Of a stretch of DNA of 64,000 nucleotides, positions 1-9,960 are shown one piece after another. The position numbers and the translations under genes are program-made. The stretch is from positions 20,844,070 to 20,908,069 of the forward strand of contig NC_051449.1 of the NCBI RefSeq assembly GCF_001649575.2, in the 5' to 3' direction. The DNA is from Kryptolebias marmoratus (taxonomy: Eukaryota; Chordata; Actinopteri; Cyprinodontiformes; Rivulidae). Positions within the stretch are counted from its first letter, which is position 1; the number at the start of each line of letters is the position of its first letter. The notes under the pieces are model-generated. The model worked only from the letters and a program-made list of their open reading frames with translations, had not been told where the DNA came from and searched no databases.

Positions 1-533
1 GAACAAAGCTTCAGAAAAACAAACAACCTGTGCAGAATTGCAGAATTAGACATTAAAAACTTTAAAAGTTTAATTTAATGTAAAATGCAGAATGTTTAGG
101 AATCTAAGTCTTTCTTAGCAATTACTTTACTTACTTACTTACTTTATTTTTATTTTGGCAAATTGTACACACCAAACACAGAAAACAAAACAGAATAAAA
201 CAAGAAAATCAATAAACAAATCTCACATTCACCAAAAAAGGAATAGGCTAAAGCCAAGCAATTGATATGTCTTTCCACACTTTACAATGAGGCTTGCAAT
301 GGACAGGAGATATGCTCCCCCCTCAGTCTCTCCCCTGTGTAATGTGTGAAGGGAGTAAAGCAGGGGAGAGGAAGAGATAGAGTTGATGAAGAGGTCCGCC
401 CAGTAATTCAGAAATTGGGAAATTTAATACTAAACACAAAGTTTATAGGAGAAAAAGCAGATAAGGAAATGAATGAATAAAAGGATGTATAGAATGGATG
501 TCTATGATTTGGAAGAACAGTGTTTTAGTAGTA
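1..533. other. AT-rich non-coding stretch
   Basis: No exon-like open frame is visible. A short ACTT-type tandem run lies near 124-145. The rest is A-rich sequence of no recognised family. Confidence 0.5.
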
Positions 534-892
534 GGGTGGCACGGTGGGGCAGTGGTAAGAGCTGTCACCTCACAGCAAGAAGGCCACAGGTTCCCCTTTC
601 AGCCTTTCTGTGTTGAGTTTATATGTTCTCCATATTTACACGTAGAGTTTCTCCAAGTACTTTGGCTTCCTCCCTCAGATCAAAAACATGCATGTTAGGT
701 TCATTGGTAACCAAACTGTCCCCAGGTGTGAGTGAGTGAATGAAGGGTTGTTTTGTCTTCTACGTCTTTGTGATGGACTAGAGACCTGTCCAAGCCATCC
801 CCGCCTCTCGCACAGTGACGTCTGGAGATGGAAACCAGCTCCTTGCGACCAAGAAAGGAAAAGCTGGTAAAAGAAAGTGGATGAATGGGTGA
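534..892 (+). repeat. SINE-like fish repeat (family S), copy 1
   Basis: The copy begins with GGGTGGCACGGTGGGGCAGT and has the usual order of landmarks for this common fish family: a CACCTCACAGCAAGAAGG block, a TTTCTGTGTTGAGTTTATAT block, a CTTCCTCCCTCAGATCAAAA block, a CATGCATGTTAGG block and a tail GTGGATGAATGGG. Other copies lie at 3951, 6341, 16163, 24370, 31157 and 57325, all on the opposite strand. I assign the family from memory of fish repeats; whether it is a true tRNA-derived SINE is not settled by the sequence. Confidence 0.7.
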
Positions 893-1950
893 ATTTTTCA
901 GTAGGTTTGCCTGTACATGATTGACTGGAACAACAAGAAAATGCAATGAGATTAAGCCAGCCTCACTTCCTCAGACTCTTCCACACATCAAGAGAAATGA
1001 AAGGTGAGTTTATTAAAGACTTAGCAGATTTATGACTGGAATTAGACGTTCTAGAAAAGAACAGCTAACAAAAACAAAGCTTTGTTTGAAAGGTGAAGTG
1101 TTGAAGTGTTGTCAGGATGTTGAAGCAGCATCACAAAGATTTTCCGGTGGAAAAATAAAAGTAAGTCACCTTTAACAAACCAATTGGTAATATACCTGCA
1201 TACTTGTCATCCTCATCATTGGTGAGTCAAATAGGACCCAATTACAATAATTTTACCTAATATTTAATGTAATGTAATAATAATCAGTGAAGCTGTGTTA
1301 GTTTATCAAAGGAAGGATTGTACTTTCTCTCAAAAAACACATATGAGGAATCAGAGGTTTAACAGACACTTTCCTTTGTTGTTACACAGTTTTGTTAAAA
1401 ACAACAGCAAAGTTAACATTTTGCTAAATATAACGTATAAATTGGAATCAGTTCAGGTTTTGGGTGCTGAACATTTACAAAAAGGCCTTAAAAAGGCAAG
1501 AACAGTCTTTTAGTTACAAGGAAACCAAATCTGGTCACATTTGACAGAGAAAAACTGTTTACACTCTGAGCAAAACTTTAAGGCAAACAATCTTTTTTTG
1601 CTAAAATATCTAAAAAGTATTTTGAAATAATGAGCATCTCCTCATTTACTGTTGAAAACTCCCACCCAGCTTGAACTGAAGACTGTCACAATGATGTGCC
1701 TCATGTCAAATTGCTTCATTCCTTCAATTTTTGCACGACACGTCCTTGAGAATAACTGATATTTTGAAAAGTGAAAATGGTGGATTATCTGTTGCTGATG
1801 GATGTTATTTCACACATCAAAAGTAAAAAAAAACCCTGAAAACTGTGACCTCAAAACCTAACCATTCTTTATAAAACTCTATTTCTATTTCTTTGTAGTT
1901 AAGAAGCCAACATTAAAAACTACAGCTCACGAGTTATATTTCATCATTGT
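893..1950. other. non-coding, nothing recognised
   Basis: AT-rich unique-looking sequence. Short open frames here lack splice context, codon bias and any familiar motif. Confidence 0.5.
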
Positions 1951-2188
1951 TTCCACCACCATAGAGGTTATGTTTTTGATTGTGTCTGTTGCTTTGTCTG
2001 TCTGTCTGTCAGCAAAGTTCAAGTAAAAACTAATGAACAGATTTGGATGAAATTTTCAGGAAATGTTGGGGTTGTCGCAAAAAAATTAGATTAAATTTTG
2101 GTGCTGATCAAGATCAGGATCAGGATCGCACTATTTTTTAATCACGCTGTGGCCTTGGCTGAGGCTTGCCCTTTCTGAGTTCTTCTAG
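1951..2188 (+). repeat. interspersed repeat with GTCTGTCTGTCAGCAAAGTT core
   Basis: Runs from CACCATAGAGGTTATG through a TCTGTCTGTCAGC block and ATGAAATTTTCAGGAAATGT to a terminal TGAGTTCTTCTAG. It resembles a widespread fish interspersed element whose class I cannot name. The GTCTGTC-TCAGCAAA-GATGAAA order is also distantly like the start of family X described below. Confidence 0.5.
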
Positions 2189-2415
2189 TTTTTAAGTGTG
2201 TTTTTGTAATGTCAGCTTCTGCATACAGATGGTGAATGTGATTTAAAAGAAAAGAAAATTTAGGGGGAAAATACTACAATTATCACCTAGAAAAAGTTTG
2301 ATTTCCCTGTCAGTATTGTAAACTTTAGTAGAAGTATTTGTATGGAATTTTTAGTTTAGTTCCTTCTGAAATTGTACCATATAGCCATAACTGTATGACC
2401 CCTGACAGATAAATC

Positions 2416-3836
2416 CAGTTGCAAAAGTATTCACTCCCTTGACGTACTCTCTGTTTTGTTGCCTTACAACCTTCAGTTTCTGGGGGTTTCTGTTTATTAA
2501 TTTGCAGAGCATGACTGCTACTTTAAACCTGAGTATGTAAAGCTTTCTTTTTCATCATTTCTAGCATAAAGTCCCTTTAGGTTAATTTCACTGAGCTTGG
2601 AACATCTAGGTGTAGGAATTTGGGTTTTCTTTGTTTTGGTTTTGTTTTATTTTTATTTTTATTCTGTTATCTGGTTGTGTGTGTTTTTTGTTTTGTCTCA
2701 TGTTCATGTTTCATTTACTCCTCCTCAGTCTCCCTCTCGGTTTCCCTGCCACGCCCATCTACACCTGTCCCTACTTTGTAATCATGTCACCTGTTTCCAC
2801 TTACCTCGTCATCTTCAGTGTTCAAAACCCAGTAATTTCCTTCCATACCCCACTGGTGCATTGTCGTTTGTAGTGAGTGTTCCCGTGTCTGATCCTGTTC
2901 CTCCTCACTGCTTCAGTTTGTATTTCTGTTCCTGTCTTAGTTTTTTGATTTAGTTTATTTGTCTATTTGTTTGCTGCCACGTCAGCTTTTTGTTTTTTTG
3001 ATTCTTTAGTTTAATAAATTAGTTTCTTTTTAATATGAGTCTGCATGCTGGGTTCATCTCTGTCATCCCACCTCCTGACACTAGCAACTGTGATTTTTGT
3101 CCAGTCTTCATGACCAAACGGCTGCAGCTCCTTCAGGTTGGACGGGTGCTGCTTGGGTCCAAATCTCTTTGAATTAAACCAGAAATTTTCAGCTGGACTG
3201 AGGACAATCCAATTTTTTTGAACTCTGACCAGTTTCCCAGTCAATATAGATGAAAAACATTCCCACAACATGATACTGCCAAAAAAAATGCCCTCCTTGC
3301 CCAGTCCCTGAGTTTTAGTGGACGACCTCTTGGCAGGTTTGCTGTGATGGCATCAATTTTCCATTTTGTAGCTCTGAGGGATATTCAGGGTTTGAGAATA
3401 TTTTATTTTAAATCTAACCCTGATCTGTTCTTCTGCAGTTTCGCTTCTGACCCGTGTGGAGAGTTCCTCGGTCCTCATGCTGTCTCTTGCTTGGTAATAG
3501 ATCTTACTACATAGAGGTGTTACACTGTTGTTGATGCTGTGAGCTACCAGAACACCTGGGATCACTTAACACTTTGATTCCCCACAGGGAGATCTTATTT
3601 AAAACTCCTTATGTGGCTTCTGAAGGTAATGATTGGGGCTTCAAAACAAAGGGGGTGAACACATATTATCATTTCAGTTTCATAATTTGTTAAATTATTT
3701 AAAAGAAGTTGCTTTCTCATTTAATGTCTGTGCAGCCCCTTTATTTATAATCAAAATGAAAATAAATGTAAATTCTTGGTTGTGAGGCAAGAAAATGGAA
3801 AGAATACCAAGGTGGTGAACACTTCTGCAACACCCT
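2416..3836 (-). mobile_element. Tc1-like transposon relic, interrupted
   Basis: The ends form diverged terminal inverted repeats: GTTGCAAAAGTATTCACTCC on the left, and the complement of GTGAACACTTCTGCAAC on the right. On the minus strand, 3081-3271 retains the Tc1-type motifs MLWxCFS and GHEDWTKI. 3290-3540 retains a degraded N-terminal helix-turn-helix region with stops and frameshifts. The element is inactive. It is split by the solo LTR at 2611-3080. A related plus-strand relic lies at 62030-63430. Confidence 0.7.
2611..3080 (+). mobile_element. solo LTR nested in the Tc1-like relic
   Basis: The segment starts TGTAGGAATT and ends CCTCCTGACA. It is flanked by near-matching 5-bp target duplications (CTAGG at 2606, CTAGC at 3081). 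Its 3' half shares GCTGCCACGTCAGC, TTTAATAAATTAGTTTC (polyadenylation signal) and ATGAGTCTGC with the LTRs at 47346, 48529 and 50580, so it belongs to the same gypsy-like family but is an older, diverged copy. No internal region is present. Confidence 0.7.
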
Positions 3837-3950
3837 GTACCATGAGCATCACTGCTTATCTTGTCATGTTATGTTCTGCTGGAAAAACCGGCATCTTGTT
3901 AGACCTATCATCAGCCAGCATATTTTACACACTGATAACCAACTAAAAGT

Positions 3951-4143
3951 TTATCCATCCATCTAGTTTATTTTGCCCGTTTTTCCTTTCTGGGTCACAG
4001 GAAGTTGGTTCCTGTCTCCAGCAGTCACTGTGAGAGAGGTGGAGACACCCTGGACAGGTTGCAAGTCTACAAAGTAACTTCCTGTTGGGGAACTGAACCC
4101 TGCTTTCCCAGGTGAGAGGCAGGGATGCTCAGCACTATACTAA
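3951..4143 (-). repeat. SINE-like repeat (family S), shortened copy
   Basis: Contains the minus-strand tail (ATCCATCCATC), the CTCCAGCAGTCACTGTGAGAG block and the ACCCTGGACAGGTTGCAAGTC block. The middle of the family is missing before the last block near 4085-4143. Confidence 0.6.
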
Positions 4144-4478
4144 CAATGAGCTTCAATTAAAGGTATATGAAAGACTTTTTTTGAGGTTCAACCCAGGCAC
4201 GCAGACCCACGGTGACTTTATTGATGTTTCTCTCACAGGGACTGGTTTACTTAGTACAATAACTTTCAATGAGACTGAAGTGACAAGATTGAAAACATTC
4301 TTCCTTGTATTTTTCATGAAGCGGGAAGAGAGAGCATTTTCAATAACGACTGCATATATATCATACATTCACACTAAATTTTGTCCTTCAGCAACTGACA
4401 ACTTTTTCCGAACAGATGCAGAACCATTACTGAAACAAATGCACTTTTAATGTGTTTATTAAATAATTAATAGCACAT

Positions 4479-4830
4479 ACCTTTCCTTTTCACCACCTAA
4501 AAAAAGTCTGGGAATCTTAAATGTCACGTCTTTACCCCTTTGGCCGAGCTGGGACGTAACATTTAATTGGGGGGCTCGTCCGGGAAATTTAACTTTAATC
4601 AACTTAATCCTGATCCCAGAAAAGAAAAGGAGGGTTATTTTCCTTGTTTGAGTTTTTTTTGGGGGGTTTTGTGACACTGTAAAGTTTGTGCTATGTCGCA
4701 ATTTGACATTGATTACTTTTTAGAGAATCCTTCTCTTGATCAACTCACTAGTTGTCACAAATCTGACCTAGTGCAAATTGCTAGCCACCTATCCATTATT
4801 CATCCCAAACAATTACTTAAGAAGGAGTTA
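4479..4830 (+). mobile_element. LTR retrotransposon 5' part: LTR end, primer site, gag start
   Basis: 4479-4561 matches the last ~80 bases of the solo LTR at 7247-7826, both ending GCCGAGCTGGGACGTAACA. After it, 4568-4585 reads like a tRNA-Pro primer-binding site (GGGGCTCGTCCGGGA; one extra G in the G run). A gag-like frame follows at 4693. The element stops at the N and the (TA)n run, so its body is either deleted or lost at an assembly join. The tRNA-Pro assignment rests on the known TGGGGGCTCGTCCGGGA primer sequence. Confidence 0.7.
4693..4830 (+). pseudogene. gag-like N-terminal fragment of LTR element
   Basis: An ATG frame of 46 codons opens 131 bases after the LTR end and runs into the N at 4831. 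It begins MSQFDIDYFLENPSLDQL and continues with KSDLVQIASHL and a KKEL tail. This resembles the acidic, SAP-like N-terminus that opens gag-type proteins of many fish LTR elements. It is truncated and cannot make a full product as assembled. Confidence 0.55.
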
Positions 4831-4831
4831 N

Positions 4832-4879
<48 letters not shown>
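4832..4879. repeat. (TA)n microsatellite next to an N
   Basis: About 24 TA repeats immediately follow a single N at 4831. The run interrupts the gag-like frame. The N suggests that the true length is unresolved. Confidence 0.9.
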
Positions 4880-4883
<4 letters not shown>

Positions 4884-6340
4884 AAAAAAATGACTGAATG
4901 TGAATTTGATGTTTTAGTGCTGGAGGTAGAGGCAAGGGATAAAATTTTATTTGGTAGTCATTCCTCTGGGATTAGTAATTAAATGGAAAAAAATGGAGTG
5001 CCATAAGGTGGCAAATGCTGTTAATGCAACAGGATCCAAATTCAGGCCCTTGCCTGAAATAAAAACAAAAACAAATGTGGTACGGTGCAGATATTTGATC
5101 AATACTTTCTAAAAGTCCTAAAGACACAATGGTTTTGGCATTGCATTGCTCAAAAACAATAAATAAACCTTGTTTTTATTCATGTTACGCACACTTACAA
5201 GCAACATTCATTTTCATACAGCCGACGTGTGCGTAGAACATGGCGTATGAAACCTTTTTGTGCATACACACTGTTCATACATGAGGCCCCAGATGATCTG
5301 AAAATTCACCTGAAGGGTTATTTAAAAAGAGTGTAAGTGAATTTTTTTTTACAATCATGATTACAGTTAGTGAGAGGTATAAAAAGCATTACAATTTGTC
5401 AGAGTTTCACCTCAACATACTATTACAGACTGAAAAAAAAATTGTAGCAGTTTCAACTTGTTTTAATCTTTAGACTAAGCAAAACTAACTGAAGGCCCTA
5501 TATTCTGTGCTTTTGTCCCAAACTGTTTTAATAACTCTCTCATGGTTATAAGGGTTGTGGTGCAGTTATAAAGACCACAGGTGCTGAAAGAGTATTCAGT
5601 TTGCTCAGCCAAACAATGTACATTTATATATGGACCAGTCACATCACTTCTAAAATGGGGGCTAAAGAAGACCAGATAAGTGAGAATATAAGGACTAAAA
5701 ATGGTCAAGATACCATTAGTGTGAAAACAAAACAAAAAAGGCAAACTTTCTCAAGCGTCTTGTGGCAGGAACTCTTTGCAGTTTTTATGAAACTGTAGGT
5801 TTCATAATTTTCTGTCCAACGTAGACAGTTGTGTTCTGTGTGTGTTGGACAGTACAAGTCCTGCTAAAATCCCTCATCATGCCTGGCATGAAAATAATCA
5901 ACTATGTGTTTAAAGGCCAGGGATCCTTACCCTCATTCCTTCCTCCACACTAATACTTGAGGTCATGACCTCCACAGTAGGATGAATGAGGGTTTGAGTG
6001 TGTGTGCGCCTGTGCAGTAATAACACAGTAGGAAGTTTATGAAGAATGTTTCTGACTTGATAACTGATTTGACCTCATATTCACCTTTAATCTCTGATGA
6101 ACCTATCCAGTGGAAAGGTCACTAAGTTGTACTGTGGGACAAAAATACAAACAACTCAATGGTTTATCTAAATATTATAGAAAACTCTCACTCTGTTGTG
6201 AATGTATAAAGAGTCTTTTCAAATTTCTTTTAATTGTGGGTTTAATAATAAAGAAAAAATAATTATATTACTATGCAAAATTTTAGATACTTCAAAACTT
6301 TGGTTTATTTATACATTCATACCCAGAACCTGGTCCTTGT
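4880..6340. other. non-coding; diverged interspersed repeats
   Basis: 5160-5290 carries a CATGTTACGCACACTT to TACATGAGGCCCC block typical of a fish interspersed repeat of unknown class. 5590-5760 resembles 60530-60690 (shared TATATGGACCxxTCACA and TACCAxxAGTGTGAAAA blocks), so it is another dispersed family. No gene is visible. Confidence 0.45.
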
Positions 6341-6717
6341 ATCCATCCATACATCCATTTTTTTAACCTGCTTTTTCTTTCTTGGTTGCTGGGGAGTTGG
6401 TGCCTATCTCCAGCAGTCACTGTGCGGGAGGCGGGGGACACCCTGAACAAGTCGCAAGTCCATCACAGTGATTTACAATTTAGTTAAGCAAACCAAATAA
6501 CCATTCAAACTTTCACTCACACCTTGGGACAATTTAGAGTTACCAGTGTACCTAATATCTATGTTTTTGGTCTGATGGAGTGTCTACAGAAAAACCCGCC
6601 TGTGACGAGGAGAACACGCAAACTCCACACAGAAAAGGCATCAGAACTGTAGGCGAACCTGTAATCTTCTAGCTGTGAGACAATAGCTCTAACCACTTCA
6701 CTACTGTGCCGCCCTCC
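6341..6717 (-). repeat. SINE-like repeat (family S), near full length
   Basis: Minus-strand copy from the ATCCATCCATACATCC tail through CTCCAGCAGTCACTGTG, GGACACCCTGAAC and AACTCCACACAGAAAAGG to CACTACTGTGCCGCCCTCC at the head. It is the most complete copy on this strand. Confidence 0.7.
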
Positions 6718-7246
6718 TTATAACCAGTTTACCTTTTTTGGTGTTGCATTGCCGGCACTGTGGCCTTTCATAGTCCTTGTAAATACGTTTATTTGGGGGG
6801 GGGGGTTAGCTCTTGGTTCAGAGTAGGTACTTTATTGGCGCAGTAGGGACTCCTGAGTCAAGTAAGGATGTGATTATTCAATACATAAATAGTTGTTGAT
6901 TGACCAAGCAAACTGAATGCTTTTCCAGCACCCACACTTTTAAACTGCATTAACGTTGCTAATGTAGGAGCTATTTAACTGTCTCTAGTGTTTGCTGTGA
7001 CATGCTCTTTGTTGAACATGTGCAGAACAAAGCAGACTAATAAGTCTTGGCACTTAAAGCTCATTTTAAATCTTTGTAGAGCTCTTTCAGACTTTGGTTT
7101 AGAAATTAAACTAAGAATCCACAACACACAGCTCTAGGAATCCTAGGAATCCTACATTGTTGTTATTTTTGTTGATGAATGTCGTGCATAGGTGGTATGA
7201 CTATGCTGACTGTCGACCTGGTGTTGTGCAATAACAATGATCAAAC
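6718..7246. other. non-coding, nothing recognised
   Basis: AT-rich sequence with a G run at 6797-6806. No supported gene or repeat family. Confidence 0.45.
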
Positions 7247-7826
7247 TGTTACGGCCTGGTGGCCTTCGGTGTATGTTTTCTTTTTTCCCTCCTCCTCCTT
7301 GTGCAGGCTCTGTTGTGGGACCATTGGATGCAACCCTTCCTGTCTCTCCTTCCTGGTCACCGCCTACAGACGTCGTGATTGGCTGGCCAATTGACTGCTC
7401 CACCTATCCCTGAGGAGGCTTGCCATATTTAAACCCTCACTTCCTTTCCCCAGGGCGGCTGTTCCTTTGTTTGAACAGTGCGCCTTGTTGCTGACTGTGT
7501 GCCTCTGATTTCAGTTTTGTCGCTTTGTTAGACTAGACAGTTTAACGTGTTGTGACTTTGTGTTTTAGAAGTATCTTGGATTTGCTTGTTGTCTGGTACT
7601 TCTGTGCTTTGTTTGGTTTTCAGCCCTTACTTAGACTTTGTTAGTGAGGGACATTTTTCTTTCATGTGCTACCCACTTGTTTGAAGTTTATGTTTATTGT
7701 AACTTTACTTTTCCCCCAATTCTTTAAGCTCAGCAAGAATAAACTCTTTTCCTTTTCACCACCTAAAAGAGTCTGGGAGTCTTAAATGTCACGTCTTTAC
7801 TCCTATGGCCGAGCTGGGACGTAACA
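7247..7826 (+). mobile_element. 580-bp solo LTR
   Basis: Begins TGTTACGGCC and ends GGACGTAACA, a clean inverted TGTTACG/CGTAACA pair. It contains a TATA-like CATATTTAAA near 7421 and an AATAAA signal at 7739. The last ~80 bases match the truncated LTR at 4479-4561, which is followed by a primer site, so both come from one family. Flanks CAAAC and AGCAC are not a convincing target duplication, so either the flanks have mutated or this was a larger rearrangement. Confidence 0.75.
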
Positions 7827-8869
7827 AGCACTTTTAAAACATTAGATGTAGCATAAAGTGAGCGTCTGCAATCTGGACATTTACAAATCTGGAAGTACTT
7901 ATTATACATAAAACGTTTATTCCCCTCATCAACAAGAGTAAATTAGCTGTCTGAATCTAAATAATGAATGAGCTTATACATGTGAAGTAGATATGCTTCA
8001 GTTCCATCTGAGGCACAACATCAGAACTCGCAGGTGCCCTTCCAGAAGCATCCAGTTTGACCAATGGACACGTTTATCTGTGACCTGCTTTCTTTGCATA
8101 TTAATAATCCTTCCATCCGTGTGTGCTTTCAGGTGGAGGGACTTCACAGATAACAATCTGTTTGTAGTACACTGGTGATTCCTGCAATGTGTTTCACAGA
8201 CCATCAGCAAAATAATTTGCTGTAATTAGACTTACCTTGTGCAATGCAAGGTCACAAAAAAAACCTGAGACTTCAGAGAAAGTGATCTATTGGAGACAGG
8301 ATGTAGGGCAGGCAGAGGGAGAGAACCAGGAGAAAGCAGGCGACACTGTGCCAGCATTTCAGGATTTACAGTAATCAGTCTTAATGAAAATATAATGATT
8401 ACTTTAATTAGAGGGAAAAATAGCACAGTGGGCTGAATGTGAGTCATTAGATCCTACGAGGCGAGGACAAAATTCAGGAAGAACAGGAGAGCTTTCTGCA
8501 TAGCAAAATTGTTCAGTTAGGGTTTGTATTAAAATTGTATTAAAAAGCAAGTAATGGAAACAATCCATTCATTTCTTTTCTCTGCCAGATCTTCTGGGGC
8601 TTTTTTTTTTGTTTGTTTAGCTAAATGTTTGATTGTACCCCAGAGTGGTGGTTAGCCAAGCATTTTTGCAGAAGTCCTGCTGATTGTCCTGTGGCAGCAA
8701 ACTGCTTGTATATTAACTCGAACAACAAGAGGAGATTTAATTTCAGCACTTTCTCCATGTCCACTACAGTAATTCTGCTATTGCTAAAAACAATTATGTT
8801 ATTACCTTAAAAAAAATCAGATGTATTTTTATGAATTCATACTTCAAGAGAGTGAGAGTTTGGTTCATA
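7827..8869. other. non-coding, nothing recognised
   Basis: Short open frames on both strands, none with splice signals or recognisable protein motifs. Confidence 0.45.
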
Positions 8870-9330
8870 TTGCTGAACCTAGACCGATTGGTAAGCTGAG
8901 AGCTTTGCCTTTTTGGCTCAGGTTCAAATCCTCACCTCTGGTTATGAGCTGTGTGCTATTAGTGAAAGAAATAGCTAAAATGAGCTTCATAGCTGGACTC
9001 ACCCTCAAGAATAAGGTAAAGAGTTCAGTTATTTGGGAGGAGCTCAAACTAAAGTCATTGCTCCTCCTCATCAAAAGGAGCCAGTTGAGGTGGTTTGGAC
9101 ATCAGGTTAGGATGTCCTTTCAGATGTCTTGCCAGGGTTTCAGACAAGTCTCACTGGGAGGGGACCTCAGAGCAGACCCAGGGCTCACTGGAGAGATTGT
9201 ATCTCACATCTGGACTGGGAACAACTTGGAGTCTCTCCAGGTGAGCTGGAGGGGTTAGCTGGGGAGAGTTCTGAGGATCTTTGCTGGTCTTGGATAAGCA
9301 GCAGAGGATGGATGGATGGATGGATAGATA
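8870..9330 (+). mobile_element. L2-like LINE 3' end
   Basis: Translated fragments in shifting frames give the C-terminal signature of a common fish non-LTR reverse transcriptase: RSQLRWFGH near 9085, then RAHWRDCISHLDWEQLG near 9190 and a LAGESSEDLCW segment. It ends in a GGAT microsatellite at about 9307-9328, the usual 3' tail. At least two frameshifts separate the pieces, so it is dead. Naming it L2 is from family knowledge. Confidence 0.7.
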
Positions 9331-9344
9331 GGCAGGCCTTAATG

Positions 9345-9960
9345 TTTTTGTGGGTCTCTGTCTGTCAGCAAAATATCCTGTGAACCACTGGAAAGGTTTT
9401 AATAAAACTTGGGTAAAGTAATTATAGGATGTACGTCTCCAACTGATGAACATTTGGAGTCAATCCAATTCAAAATGGCTGAACCAGCTGACTGATTAAA
9501 AACACACACAAAAATGACTATAAGTCAGTCAATTTTACAGATATTGAGCCAAAGTTTGGCATGGTAGTAGCTGAGATGAATTCACAACACATACTCCAGG
9601 AGCTAGTCATTGCATGAGATCTTTGATTAAAACTTTAGCATTAACTGTTGTAGTCAACCCAACTGGTCTGCTAACAAAATAACAAAATATTTGGGCTGGA
9701 TTTTAATGAAACACTGTCAATCAACATTAGCTAAAACAAAAATAGCTATTACTCAGTCAATTTAAAGCTATTATCTGATGTGGTAGTAGCTGACATTTGT
9801 TGCCATCTCGTGATTTTGCTACACTTTCTGTTTTTTGTAAGGTCTGAATAAAACAGCTACAACTCCATCACTTCTCATCAAAGATGATCTTAGTCTAAAA
9901 CTCTGGAGTAAGAGGCAGCCAGTTCCTTTAAGGATTGCTAGACCTTTAGTTTTCTATTTT
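9345..9960 (+). repeat. family X repeat, two units plus tail
   Basis: The first unit opens with TCTGTCAGCAAAATATCCTG and AACCACTGGA, followed by TCAATCCAATTCAAAATGGC, then ACTATAAGTCAGTCAATTTT, then GTAGTAGCTGAGATG. A second, internally deleted unit starts near 9668. The tail (CATCACTTCTCATCAAAGAT to AAGGATTGCTAGACC) matches the tails at 33895 and 36045. Confidence 0.7.

Noticed and set aside
2597..2953. 118-codon frame as a membrane protein (Phe-rich)
   Set aside because: It is inside the solo LTR, and its hydrophobic residues come from T-rich sequence.
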